A DNA stretch of 64,000 nucleotides from an uncultured Erythrobacter sp. GTDB taxonomy: Bacteria; Pseudomonadota; Alphaproteobacteria; Sphingomonadales; Sphingomonadaceae. The DNA is taken from assembly GCA_947495695.1 (NCBI GenBank), contig CANLZP010000001.1:703069-767068 (forward strand), given 5' to 3'. The position numbers and the translations under genes were made by a program. The notes beneath the pieces were generated by a model. That model ran no database searches, was not told where the DNA came from, and worked only from the letters and a program-made list of their open reading frames with translations. This document shows positions 40,599 through 49,255 of this stretch, piece after piece (position 1 is the first letter of the stretch; each line of letters starts with the position of its first letter).

Positions 40599-42119
40599 TC
40601 AGGCCGCAGCAGGGCAGTATTGCCGCACGTAATCGCCATGTTCCTTCATATTTTGGACCAGGAAGCGGATCGACTTTTCCATCTCGTTGAGCTCGCCCAG
40701 GGTCTCTCTCTGATCCAAAGTGTCGGCCACGGGATTGTGGCCCTGCATCGCTATGCCTTGTCCCATCATCACCGCTGCCCAGCTGGTCTCTGTGAACAGT
40801 TCATCCTCTTCGCGAAAAATCAACCCATTGGCTTGAAACAGATCCATCTTTTCTTGCAGCGTATCAGGCACGCTCATCGTGCGGCAATAGTTCCAAAACT
40901 CGGAATCGTCGCGACTGGTGGCGTGATAATGCAAGATCAGAAAATCGCGGATGCGCGCATATTCCTTGGTCGTCAGCCGGTTGTAGGTCGCCTCCATCGA
41001 CGGTGTGATGCCATCCAGGGAAAGCATGGCCATTAATTTGTCGATGCCCGTGTTGATCAGGTGGATAGAGGTGGATTCCAGCGGCTCCATGAAGCCCGCA
41101 GACAGACCCAAAGCGACCACATTCTTGTTCCAGAATTTTTTGCGATGCCCGGTAACAAAGCGCAGGAAATTGGGATCAGCGGTTGGCTTGCCGGCCAGAT
41201 TGTTGACCAGAATGTCATGCGCCTCGTCATCGCTCATATGGGCGCTGCAATAGACATGCCCATTGCCATTGCGATGCTGCAGCGGCACCTGCCATTGCCA
41301 ACCTGCGGAATGCGCAGTGGCCCGCGTATAGGGTGCCGGCGGGCTGCCATCATCGCGATTGCAGGGCAACGCCACGGCCCGGTCACACGGCAGCCAATGG
41401 GTCCATTCTTCATAGCCCGACTGGAGCGCTTGTTCGATCAGCAAACCGCGAAAGCCCGAGCAATCGATAAACAGATCGCCCGACAATTCTTCGCCGCTCT
41501 CTAGCTTAATCGAGGTGACATAGCCCGTTTCGCTATCCTGAACCGTGTCGCAAACGCGGCCTTCTTGGCGCATGACGCCGCGGCCCTCGGCCACTTTCCT
41601 CAAGAACGCGGCATAACGTCCAGCATCGAGATGATAGGCATAATTGACCGGCGGCAGGTCATCGCGCTTGAAGTCTTCGGTCTTGGAGAATTTGCCGAAA
41701 TGGGCCGCCAATGTCTCCACATTAAAGGCCTGGATCGGTCGCCGGTCGCCCAATTCGCGGAATTTGTGCCAGATTTGGAGGAAGGAAATGCCGCCCATGG
41801 TATAGCCATAGGCGCCGAACGGATGGATGTAGCTGTCGCCTTGCTTACCCCAATTTGAAAACTGGATGCCCAGTTTGAAGGTTGCTTGCGAGGCAGCCAT
41901 CATGTCGCGCTCTTTGACGCCCAATAGGCCATTAAATCCGACAAAGGGCGGGATTGTTGCTTCGCCGACGCCGACCGTTCCGATTTGTTCGGATTCGACC
42001 AGGCTTATCTCGACCGGCGCTTTCTGCCCGTTGCGGGTTTCGCGCAGGCGAGAAAGTGCGGCTGCTGCCATCCAGCCAGCGGTTCCGCCACCAACGATTA
42101 CGATTTTCTCAATTGCCAT
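40599..42119 (-). CDS. Tryptophan-halogenase-like flavoprotein
   Basis: A 506-residue flavin-dependent halogenase-family protein. The FAD site GGGTAG is at 10-15. Lys82 in ATFKLGIQFSNWG is at the place of the catalytic Lys of PrnA/RebH. The family motif WxWxIP is present as WQWQVP (about 272). A GVGEATIPPF stretch and LSAGFMEPLESTSIHLI complete the pattern. It would form hypohalous acid and halogenate an aromatic substrate, probably indole-like, but the substrate is unknown. It is divergent from a TonB receptor, as in the BrvH-type halogenases of alphaproteobacteria. No flavin reductase is adjacent. Confidence 0.9.
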   Translation of the reverse strand: MAIEKIVIVGGGTAGWMAAAALSRLRETRNGQKAPVEISLVESEQIGTVGVGEATIPPFVGFNGLLGVKERDMMAASQATFKLGIQFSNWGKQGDSYIHPFGAYGYTMGGISFLQIWHKFRELGDRRPIQAFNVETLAAHFGKFSKTEDFKRDDLPPVNYAYHLDAGRYAAFLRKVAEGRGVMRQEGRVCDTVQDSETGYVTSIKLESGEELSGDLFIDCSGFRGLLIEQALQSGYEEWTHWLPCDRAVALPCNRDDGSPPAPYTRATAHSAGWQWQVPLQHRNGNGHVYCSAHMSDDEAHDILVNNLAGKPTADPNFLRFVTGHRKKFWNKNVVALGLSAGFMEPLESTSIHLINTGIDKLMAMLSLDGITPSMEATYNRLTTKEYARIRDFLILHYHATSRDDSEFWNYCRTMSVPDTLQEKMDLFQANGLIFREEDELFTETSWAAVMMGQGIAMQGHNPVADTLDQRETLGELNEMEKSIRFLVQNMKEHGDYVRQYCPAAA

Positions 42120-42170
42120 AATCTGCACCTGTCGCATTAATGAGACGAAATATCCAGAAAGCCTCAAAAA

Positions 42171-42184
42171 TGTGAACGTTCATT
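42171..42184. promoter_or_regulatory. LacI-type operator candidate 1
   Basis: TGTGAAC-GTTCATT is a near-palindrome with a perfect ten-base core TGAACGTTCA (42173-42182) centred on CG, the pattern expected for LacI-family regulators. It lies in the gap between the divergent halogenase-like and receptor genes; a LacI-type regulator is encoded 4.7 kb downstream. Confidence 0.5.
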
Positions 42185-42192
42185 TTAGGGCT

Positions 42193-42206
42193 TGTGAACG
42201 CTAACA
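42193..42206. promoter_or_regulatory. LacI-type operator candidate 2
   Basis: TGTGAAC-GCTAACA has the same left half as the neighbouring site and a right half GCTAACA, also centred on CG. The centres of the two sites are 22 bases apart, about two helical turns, which would let two dimers bind on one face. A start codon at GTG 42194 would fall inside this site, which argues against it. Confidence 0.45.
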
Positions 42207-42271
42207 ATGTCGGTTATGTTTCAAAAACACAAGGGCGGAAAGGATACCGCTCGGTGTTTTGGGAGGGTAAC

Positions 42272-45200
42272 TTGGCACCGGTAACTACACTCGGGAACGC
42301 GCCTTCGCGGCGTTTTTTTGCATTGAGCACAGCGTCTAGCTTGGCTTTGTCGGCCGTAATGGTCGCACCAGCTTATGCGCAGGATGCGCCTGCTGACAGT
42401 GACGCTGATTCGTCGGTCGAAGAGATTGAAAACGAAATCATCGTTAGCGGTTTTCGTGCGTCTCTAGAAAACGCGCAGAATCTGAAGCGGGACTCGGACA
42501 CATTTGTGGACGCGATCACTGCCGAAGACATTGGCGCCCTGCCAGACCGCTCCGTCGCCGAGGCGCTGCAGCGCGTTCCAGGCGTCAATATTGGCCGGTT
42601 TGAAAAAACCAGTGACCCAGATCGCTTCTCTGTAGAGGGTACGGGTGTTATTATCCGTGGCCTCCCCTATGTGCGTTCCGAACTGAATGGCCGCGAGATC
42701 TTCTCCGCCACCGGCGGCCGCGTGCTTAGCTTCAACGACGTATCTCCAGAATTGCTGGGCCGGGTCGAAGTCTTCAAGAACGTCACCTCTGACATGGTCG
42801 AAGGCGCTATCGCCGGCACCGTCAATTTGGTTACGCGCAAGCCGCTAGACACTGGCGGGTTGAAAATTGCTGGCACTATTGGTGCCAACTATGGCGATTT
42901 GCGCGAGGATTGGTCGCCCGAGATCTCTGGCCTCATTTCGAATTCTTGGGATACCAGTGCTGGCTCCTTTGGGCTGCAGTTTGGCTATACCTATTCAGAA
43001 CTGCAAAGCCGGACCGATGCCTCGCAGATTGGTGATCCCTGCTATCGCGATGCGGCATTGGATGCTGGTTGCCTGCGCGCACTGTCGGTGGGCTCTGGCG
43101 GCTTTGCGGGCGATCCAAACTTTGATGCTTCAAACTTCCCGCCTGCAGGCGCTGTATTAACGCCGCAAACCGCAGGCGTCCGTACCACCAGCCTGGATCG
43201 CGAGCGTGAGGCTTTCTCGGCTGTCGCTCAATACGAAAGCGTCGATGGTACGTTCCTGGCCACATTCGAGTGGCTGCGGTCCGATACTACTTTTGCGACC
43301 GAAGAGTTCGCTCTTCTGGGGCGCATTGATGATGGCACATCCTTCCCGGTTCAAGCACCAGGAAGTACGTGGCAATTTGACAGCAATGGTGTTTTCCAAA
43401 GTGGTGTCTTGACCCAGCCGGCTGGTGGCAGCCCACTGGGCGGCGTACCACTGGATTCACTGCGTTTCTTGCGTGCCACTGATTCAAAAACCGAAGACTT
43501 CTCGTTTGATGTAGATTGGGAATTGACTGACCGGCTGCGGGTCAATTTTGAAGCGCAGCACATCACTTCCGATCTTGCTCGAGATTCTGTCTTTGGCGCA
43601 ATGAGCACTTGGGCCGATATCGGAATTGATTTAACCGGCGGAACACCTTCGATTGAATTCCTGGCACCTCCTGGTGCACCGGCCGATTATTTCTCTTCCG
43701 GTTTCTACACCTATTATTGGTTCGGATTGGACAGCCGGGAAAAGAACGAAGGCGATCTCGATAGTCTGCGGTTTGATGCCGAGTATGACATTAGCGAAGA
43801 CGGCTTCTTCAAGAGCGCCCGCTTTGGTGCGCGCTGGGCAGAGCGTGATCGCACAACCCGCAACACCGACTTTAGCACATGGGGCAATTTGTCAGCGCCA
43901 TGGGCTGGCCGCGCTGGCTGTTTGCCATGGGGCGAAGGACCAAACTGTAATCCAGGCGGTGCCGGAACCATCGTTTACGATTGGGGTGCCCCCGGATTTA
44001 CACCAGGCCGCTTCTTCGACAATGGCGGTCAGGTTAATCCTGATGGCACACTACCCGGTGGCAACGAATTTGCGCTGGGCGGCGGTGCCTACACCGACGA
44101 ATTCCCTGATGCTTCGCAAATCCGTGATCCGTTTGGGGATGGTTTCCAGCGTGGCAATGCGCCAACGCCAATCCCCAATGGAGAGGCGTGGTTTTACGGC
44201 GGAGATGATTTCCTCGGCGAATATCTGTCGGGTGTCACGGACGGGCAATGGGATGCCATCACCGACTTCAGCCAGTCTCCCGAACGCTTCAATCTGGGTG
44301 TAAATGGGCGGTCCCGGCCAGATGAAATCACTGGTGAGCTGGTCGCATGCGATATCGAAGGGGTCTACTGCCCAAGCGAAGTTTCAACCGTTTCCGAAGT
44401 CACCAAGGCGGCCTATGCGCGCGTAGATTTTGGCACTGATTTTGCCAATGGCATGAGCTTGGAAGGCAATTTCGGCCTGCGTTATGTCGAGACCGAAGTC
44501 TCCAGCGGTGGCCGGATCGGCCTGCCTGATCCAGGACGGTTTGATACCCCAGTGTTGGACGACATGGGTAATCAGACCGGCGGCGGCAATGGCGACGGAA
44601 TTGTTCAGGTATCAGAGATCGCTCTGGCATGTCAGGCGCCCGCTGCGCCGGGCGTATTGCGCGGCTTTTGTGACCCTTCGTTTACGCGACTGGATGAATT
44701 TGCAGCGGCCCATACGGGCGAGATCATTCTAGACAATCGCAAGATTACTTTTGATAACTGGCTGCCAAGTTTCAACGCAAAGCTAGACGTGGGTGACGGA
44801 TTGCTGTTCCGCGCTGCAGTATCGAAAGGTATCTCGCGGCCTGATCTGCAACTTTTCCGTGCTGGCGGCGGTATTGGTGACAACACCGGAGCATTGCTGG
44901 AGGCTGGCAATCTAAACACCGGCCCACTGTTCGCGCTATCGACCGGAAATCGCGACCTGCGACCGGTAGAATCGTGGAACTATGACCTGTCGGCGGAATG
45001 GTATTTCGACGATGTTGGATCATTGACGTTCTCTGTGTTCTTGAAAGACATCCAGGGCATCGTGAACACTGGCTTCGAGACGGTGAACTATACAACTGCT
45101 GCGGGCACATCGCTCGACGTAGAGGTCAAGGGCCCGATCAATGACCAAGCGGGAGATCTGAAGGGGTTTGAAGTTACCTATCAGCAGACCTACGATTTCC

Positions 45201-45694
45201 TTCCTGGCCTGTTGAGCGGCTTGGGTTCACAAATCACCTATACCTATGTGGATGGTGGTGATTTCTCCAATCCGAACTTGGCTAATCCGGGCGAGGCTTC
45301 TGTGACGACCGGCGGCAATGAGCTAGGCGGCGGTGCGTTCACTGATCTGCAACCTCTGGCTGGATTGTCCAAGCATACGGTCAACGGAACGATCTTTTAT
45401 GAGAAGGGACCATTGGCGCTGCGTGCGGCGTATAATTGGCGCTCTGCATTCCTGATCACACCGCGGGACGATATCTTCCCATTCTCGCCAATCTGGCAGG
45501 AAGACACCGGCCAATTGGATGCATCGATTTTCTATTCGGTGACAGACAATATCAAATTGGGCATCCAAGGCGTGAACTTGCTGGATGAGGTCACCGAAAC
45601 CTCTCAGATCGTGGATTTCGATGGGACGCGCTTTACGCGGTCAGCCTTTAGAAACGACCGCCGTTATACATTCCTGGCACGCTTCTCCTTCTAG
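42272..45694 (+). CDS. TonB-dependent outer-membrane receptor
   Basis: An 1140-residue TonB-dependent receptor for active uptake of a large or scarce nutrient. The signal peptide ends at AYAQD; a TonB-box-like stretch (EIIVSGFRASL) precedes the plug domain (DTFVDAITAEDIGALPDRSVAEALQRVPGVNI in pieces, about 70-200), then a 22-strand barrel ending in the aromatic FLARFSF. The best start is TTG 42272 with GGGAGGG five bases upstream. The plug's 'IPDRSVAEALQRVPGV' style is typical of sphingomonad carbohydrate receptors. Operator-like sites lie upstream. A terminator follows. Confidence 0.93.
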   Translation: MAPVTTLGNAPSRRFFALSTASSLALSAVMVAPAYAQDAPADSDADSSVEEIENEIIVSGFRASLENAQNLKRDSDTFVDAITAEDIGALPDRSVAEALQRVPGVNIGRFEKTSDPDRFSVEGTGVIIRGLPYVRSELNGREIFSATGGRVLSFNDVSPELLGRVEVFKNVTSDMVEGAIAGTVNLVTRKPLDTGGLKIAGTIGANYGDLREDWSPEISGLISNSWDTSAGSFGLQFGYTYSELQSRTDASQIGDPCYRDAALDAGCLRALSVGSGGFAGDPNFDASNFPPAGAVLTPQTAGVRTTSLDREREAFSAVAQYESVDGTFLATFEWLRSDTTFATEEFALLGRIDDGTSFPVQAPGSTWQFDSNGVFQSGVLTQPAGGSPLGGVPLDSLRFLRATDSKTEDFSFDVDWELTDRLRVNFEAQHITSDLARDSVFGAMSTWADIGIDLTGGTPSIEFLAPPGAPADYFSSGFYTYYWFGLDSREKNEGDLDSLRFDAEYDISEDGFFKSARFGARWAERDRTTRNTDFSTWGNLSAPWAGRAGCLPWGEGPNCNPGGAGTIVYDWGAPGFTPGRFFDNGGQVNPDGTLPGGNEFALGGGAYTDEFPDASQIRDPFGDGFQRGNAPTPIPNGEAWFYGGDDFLGEYLSGVTDGQWDAITDFSQSPERFNLGVNGRSRPDEITGELVACDIEGVYCPSEVSTVSEVTKAAYARVDFGTDFANGMSLEGNFGLRYVETEVSSGGRIGLPDPGRFDTPVLDDMGNQTGGGNGDGIVQVSEIALACQAPAAPGVLRGFCDPSFTRLDEFAAAHTGEIILDNRKITFDNWLPSFNAKLDVGDGLLFRAAVSKGISRPDLQLFRAGGGIGDNTGALLEAGNLNTGPLFALSTGNRDLRPVESWNYDLSAEWYFDDVGSLTFSVFLKDIQGIVNTGFETVNYTTAAGTSLDVEVKGPINDQAGDLKGFEVTYQQTYDFLPGLLSGLGSQITYTYVDGGDFSNPNLANPGEASVTTGGNELGGGAFTDLQPLAGLSKHTVNGTIFYEKGPLALRAAYNWRSAFLITPRDDIFPFSPIWQEDTGQLDASIFYSVTDNIKLGIQGVNLLDEVTETSQIVDFDGTRFTRSAFRNDRRYTFLARFSF

Positions 45695-45718
45695 TCGAGG
45701 CCGGGTTTGGAAATAAAG

Positions 45719-45753
45719 AAATGGGCCCTTGTGTTGCGCAAGGGCCCATTTTT
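45719..45753 (+). terminator. Rho-independent terminator after the TonB receptor
   Basis: A 13-pair stem (AAATGGGCCCTTG with CAAGGGCCCATTT, 45719-45731 and 45739-45751) with a seven-base loop runs into TTT(TT)A. It is strong and nearly symmetric, so it could work in both directions. It separates the receptor from the cupin-like gene, which must then have its own promoter or rely on read-through. Confidence 0.85.
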
Positions 45754-45786
45754 ATTTGAGCGCCTTTTCAGCTAACATGGGTCTGC

Positions 45787-46821
45787 ATGCCTTCACCAAC
45801 CACAATTGCTGAATATGATCGGCCGGACGTCTCAACCTTTAGGGAAGAGATATATCCCGCTGCGCGCCCGGCGATTTTGCGTGGCTTGGGCGCCGATTTA
45901 GAGGCAGTTCAGTTGGCTCAGAAGTCGACCGCCCAGTTCGCGCAATTTATGAAAGGCATCGTTGGATCCGACACAGTGAAGGTTCTGTCGGGCAAACCTG
46001 ATGCAGGCTCTACCTTCTTCTTTGAAGGCGATGTTTCGAGCTATAATTTCGACCGCACTGAAATGCCCTTCACCCAATTTGTCGATCGCTTAATTGGCGA
46101 AAATGCCGATGATGGCATGCTGTTTATTGAGGCCAAGAAGGTAGCCGAGCTCAGTCTGGAACTGGCTAGCGCACTGGCCTTGCCTTTTGCCCCTAACGGG
46201 GTCGAGCCATTACTATGGATGGGCAATAGAACGGGCGTGCAAACCCATTTCGACCACAAGCAGAATATTGCCTATGTTGTCAGTGGCCGCAGGCGGTTCA
46301 CGCTTTTTCCGCCCGACCAGACGCCCAATCTGTATATGGCACCGTTTGAGCGCTCTCCGTCAGGAGCACCCGTCTCGATGGTGCGGCTTGACGATCCAGA
46401 TTATGAGCGTTTTCCGCGCTTCCGCGAGGCAGAAAAACACGCCATGGTCGCTGAGTTGGCCCCGGGAGATGCCTTGTTCATTCCTTATATGTGGTGGCAC
46501 CAAGTGCAAGCGCTTGGGGACGTCAATCTGCTCGTGAACTATTGGTGGAATGAGTACGAAGTATTGGGCGAACCAATGCCTGCAATGCTCCATTCCATGT
46601 TGGCAATTCGAGATCTTCCGCCGCCGATGCGGGCGGCATGGCAATCTATGTTCGAAACCTTTGTGTTCAAGGTGCATGGCGAGCCAATGGACTACATCGA
46701 GCCCGAAATGCGTGGAGGCATGGGACCTCTCAGTGGATCGCAAAGAGGCGAATTATGGCATAGCGTCGCAACATTTGTGAACGAATTTGTTCAGCGAATC
46801 ATGACTGGAGGCAGGCCATGA
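45787..46821 (+). CDS. Cupin-like (JmjC-type, Cupin_8) protein
   Basis: A 344-residue protein of the Cupin_8/JmjC-like group, which are mostly Fe(II)/2-oxoglutarate oxygenases. The metal triad appears as HFD in VQTHFDHKQNIAYVVSG and the distal His in YMWWHQVQAL. RRRFTLFPPDQTPNLYM is a typical strand set. The substrate could be a protein side chain or a small molecule. Such genes often sit beside TonB receptors and halogenase-like genes in sphingomonads and Caulobacter. A half-site GCTAACA at 45771-45777 precedes the gene. The start is at ATG, with no strong ribosome site. Confidence 0.85.
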   Translation: MPSPTTIAEYDRPDVSTFREEIYPAARPAILRGLGADLEAVQLAQKSTAQFAQFMKGIVGSDTVKVLSGKPDAGSTFFFEGDVSSYNFDRTEMPFTQFVDRLIGENADDGMLFIEAKKVAELSLELASALALPFAPNGVEPLLWMGNRTGVQTHFDHKQNIAYVVSGRRRFTLFPPDQTPNLYMAPFERSPSGAPVSMVRLDDPDYERFPRFREAEKHAMVAELAPGDALFIPYMWWHQVQALGDVNLLVNYWWNEYEVLGEPMPAMLHSMLAIRDLPPPMRAAWQSMFETFVFKVHGEPMDYIEPEMRGGMGPLSGSQRGELWHSVATFVNEFVQRIMTGGRP

Positions 46822-46890
46822 TTCGCTTAGGGACACAAGCAATGATGGTCTTGTGCATAGATGCTGCGGGATCGGGGCTGGAGAATTGTA

Positions 46891-47952
46891 ATGGCTAGGC
46901 GGCGGCAATCAGTCACCATCAAGCACGTAGCTGCGGATGCAGGGGTTTCCCTGCAGACGGTGAGCCGCGTCATCAATAATGAACCGAATGTGCGAGAGGC
47001 GATGAAGGCCCGCGTGCAGGAGTCGATCGATCGGTTGGGTTATGTGCCCTCGATCGCAGCTCAACGGATGAGCGGCTCTCGCTCTTATCTAATCCTCGCG
47101 CTCAATGACCGGGAAAGAACCATCGCCGATTGGCGTGCGCGACAGGGCACAGATTGGGTCGATCAAATGTTGTTGGGCGGGATGCTGACCTGCGCAGAAT
47201 TCGGCTATCGCATGATGGTAGAGCTGGTGGACACGCACAACGATCATGTCGAGCGTGAATTGGGCGCAGCGGTCGCGGCGTTGCAACCCGATGGCGTGGT
47301 GCTGACTCCGCCACACTCGGAAAACCCGCTGATTACCAATTTGCTGGCCAAGCTGGATATTCCTTTTGCGCGGATTGGATCGAAAGAAGAGGGGCCAGGC
47401 ATCGCCATGACGATGGATGATGAAGGCTCGGCCAAATTGGCAACAGACCATTTGCTGGACCTTGGCCACACTAGGATCGGTTTTATCGCCGGACCTGCCG
47501 ACTACAGCCTGAGCGGTTGGCGGATTGACGGCTGGCAAAAGGCCATGGCCGCACGCGGGTTAGACACGCACGGATTGTGCGAGCGAGGCGATTTTGGCTT
47601 CCAATCCGGCGTTGAGGCAGCGCGCAAATTGTTGCTTTTGCACGACCGCCCAACGGCGATCATTGCCAGCAGCGATCAGATGACATTGGCCGTGTTGGAA
47701 ACCGCCCGAGCCATGGGGTTGTCCGTGCCGCGCGAATTGTCTTTGATCAGTTTCGACAATACGCCGATTGTTCGCTTTACCGATCCGGCGCTGACAGCGA
47801 TTGATCAACCGATTGCCGAAACAATTTCTACCGCAGTCCGTATGCTGATCAACGCCAATGATGAAGAACTGCCGGATGCACCGGTGGTGGTGTCGGGTAG
47901 CTTGCAGGAAAGAGGCTCCACCGCCAGTCCGCGAGTTGATGTCAACGCCTGA
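46891..47952 (+). CDS. LacI-family transcriptional regulator
   Basis: A 353-residue LacI/GalR-type repressor. The N-terminal helix-turn-helix (about 8-30) reads TIKHVAADAGVSLQTVSRVIN and is followed by the hinge helix (VPSIAAQRMSG). The periplasmic-binding-protein-like sugar domain spans about 60-340, with GHTRIGFIAGPADYSLSGWRIDGWQKAM in pieces and ASSDQMTLAVLETARAMG. The ATG at 46891 has GGAG nearby. An inverted repeat CACAAG-N10-CTTGTG (46834-46855) lies upstream. It is the obvious regulator of this sugar locus and overlaps the transporter gene by 14 bases. Confidence 0.93.
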   Translation: MARRRQSVTIKHVAADAGVSLQTVSRVINNEPNVREAMKARVQESIDRLGYVPSIAAQRMSGSRSYLILALNDRERTIADWRARQGTDWVDQMLLGGMLTCAEFGYRMMVELVDTHNDHVERELGAAVAALQPDGVVLTPPHSENPLITNLLAKLDIPFARIGSKEEGPGIAMTMDDEGSAKLATDHLLDLGHTRIGFIAGPADYSLSGWRIDGWQKAMAARGLDTHGLCERGDFGFQSGVEAARKLLLLHDRPTAIIASSDQMTLAVLETARAMGLSVPRELSLISFDNTPIVRFTDPALTAIDQPIAETISTAVRMLINANDEELPDAPVVVSGSLQERGSTASPRVDVNA

Positions 47953-49147
47953 CCACAGCCCTGACAGTGCGCTGCAATCATGGCGCTTTATGCTGCTTTA
48001 CGCCCTGGCAGTTGCGGGCGGCGCAGCGGCCTATGTGCCATTCCTGACGATCCTGTTGCCGCTCAAAGTCACCGAGATGAGCGGGGCGCAAGATGTGCAG
48101 CTACTGGCCTATATTGCCTTTGCCGGTGCCATCTTTGCCAGCTTTGCCAATGTGGCGTTTGGTTGGCTGAGCGATCTGACCAGGAATAGGCGCGGCTGGA
48201 TTGTGGCCGGGCTGGCCGGGTCATCTGTGCTGCTGGTCCTATCCCGCGAAGTCGATGATCCGATCGCCTTAATTACTTTGATTTGCGCGTGGCAATGCAT
48301 GCTCAATATGATGCTTGCCCCGCTCGCTGCTTGGGCTGGCGATTGCGTTCCTGATGCGCAGAAAGGCATTTTGGGGGGGCTGCTTTCTTTTAGCCCTGCA
48401 ATGGGCGCGATGACCGGAGCCCTTGTCACCATCCCCGGTCTGGCCGGGGCGGATGCGCGGCTGGAACTGGTTGCTGTGATAGTGGCAATCTTAGTGTTAC
48501 CGGTCATTGTGTTTGGCGGCGCGCGCCCGATGCCTCAACTCACCCGCCCCGTTGATGAAGCCCAAACTGCCGATCGACCCTTTCTGAAAACGCGCTCGGC
48601 AGTTGCGCGAATGTGGATTGCACGGCTGTTGATCCAGACTGCCGAGGCTGCACTGTTTGCCTATCTGCTGTTCTGGTTCCGCTCCATTGATAGCGCCTTC
48701 AAAGATAATGACACCGCCATCTTGTTCGGGGCTGTCTTACTCGCGGGGGTCCCATTGGCCCTGTGGCTGGGCCGGTGGTCGGACCTTCACCAACGGCCAA
48801 TCCTGCCCTTGTTATTTGGCACCATGGGCATCGCATTCGGACTGCTGATCATGGCCGCGGCACAAGATCTCAGCCTGGCGATTGCTGGATATGTGGTGTT
48901 TGGCCTGGCTTCGAGCGTCTTTCTGGCGCTGCATTCCAGTCAAACCTTAAGGGTGTTGCCCAAGCCGCAAAACCGAGGCCGTGACCTGGGCATGTTCAAC
49001 CTCACCAACACCACACCGTCGCTGATTATGCCCTGGTTGACGCTGGCGCTGGTGCCTGTGTTTGGCTTTGGCGCTCTTTTCATCGCATTGGCCGTGCTTG
49101 CCGTAGTGGCAGGGTTGATCCTGTTGAGCCTGGTAGAGCGCAAATAG
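47939..49147 (+). CDS. Major facilitator superfamily transporter
   Basis: A 402-residue protein with about twelve transmembrane helices. The cytoplasmic loop GWLSDLTRNRRG (about residue 75) is the MFS motif 'G..SD..-R.R', and its second copy is LGRWSDLHQRPI in the C-terminal half. The start ATG lies within the last codons of the LacI gene, so the two are read together. It sits between the regulator and a GH3 glucosidase, which suggests sugar or oligosaccharide uptake. It is not a close match to a named sugar family by eye. Confidence 0.88.
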   Translation: MSTPDHSPDSALQSWRFMLLYALAVAGGAAAYVPFLTILLPLKVTEMSGAQDVQLLAYIAFAGAIFASFANVAFGWLSDLTRNRRGWIVAGLAGSSVLLVLSREVDDPIALITLICAWQCMLNMMLAPLAAWAGDCVPDAQKGILGGLLSFSPAMGAMTGALVTIPGLAGADARLELVAVIVAILVLPVIVFGGARPMPQLTRPVDEAQTADRPFLKTRSAVARMWIARLLIQTAEAALFAYLLFWFRSIDSAFKDNDTAILFGAVLLAGVPLALWLGRWSDLHQRPILPLLFGTMGIAFGLLIMAAAQDLSLAIAGYVVFGLASSVFLALHSSQTLRVLPKPQNRGRDLGMFNLTNTTPSLIMPWLTLALVPVFGFGALFIALAVLAVVAGLILLSLVERK

Positions 49148-49188
49148 GCGCTTGATTTTGCCGCATGCCCATGCCACTCAAGCAGGAT

Positions 49189-49202
49189 TGGGAACGTTCT
49201 CA
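49189..49202. promoter_or_regulatory. LacI-type operator candidate 3
   Basis: TGGGAAC-GTTCTCA is a 14-base inverted repeat with a single mismatch and a perfect GAACGTTC core, the same style as the two sites at 42.2 kb. It lies 54 bases before the GH3 start, in the only sizeable gap of the MFS-GH3-symporter run. Confidence 0.5.
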
Positions 49203-49255
49203 TTAAGCTCAACAAGGGCGTAATAGAGAACCGATTGGACTGAGAGGGGATTATC

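Noticed and set aside
42194..42196. GTG as the start of the TonB receptor
   Set aside because: It lies inside an operator-like palindrome, lacks a ribosome site and would give an odd extension before the signal peptide; TTG 42272 has GGGAGGG at the right distance.
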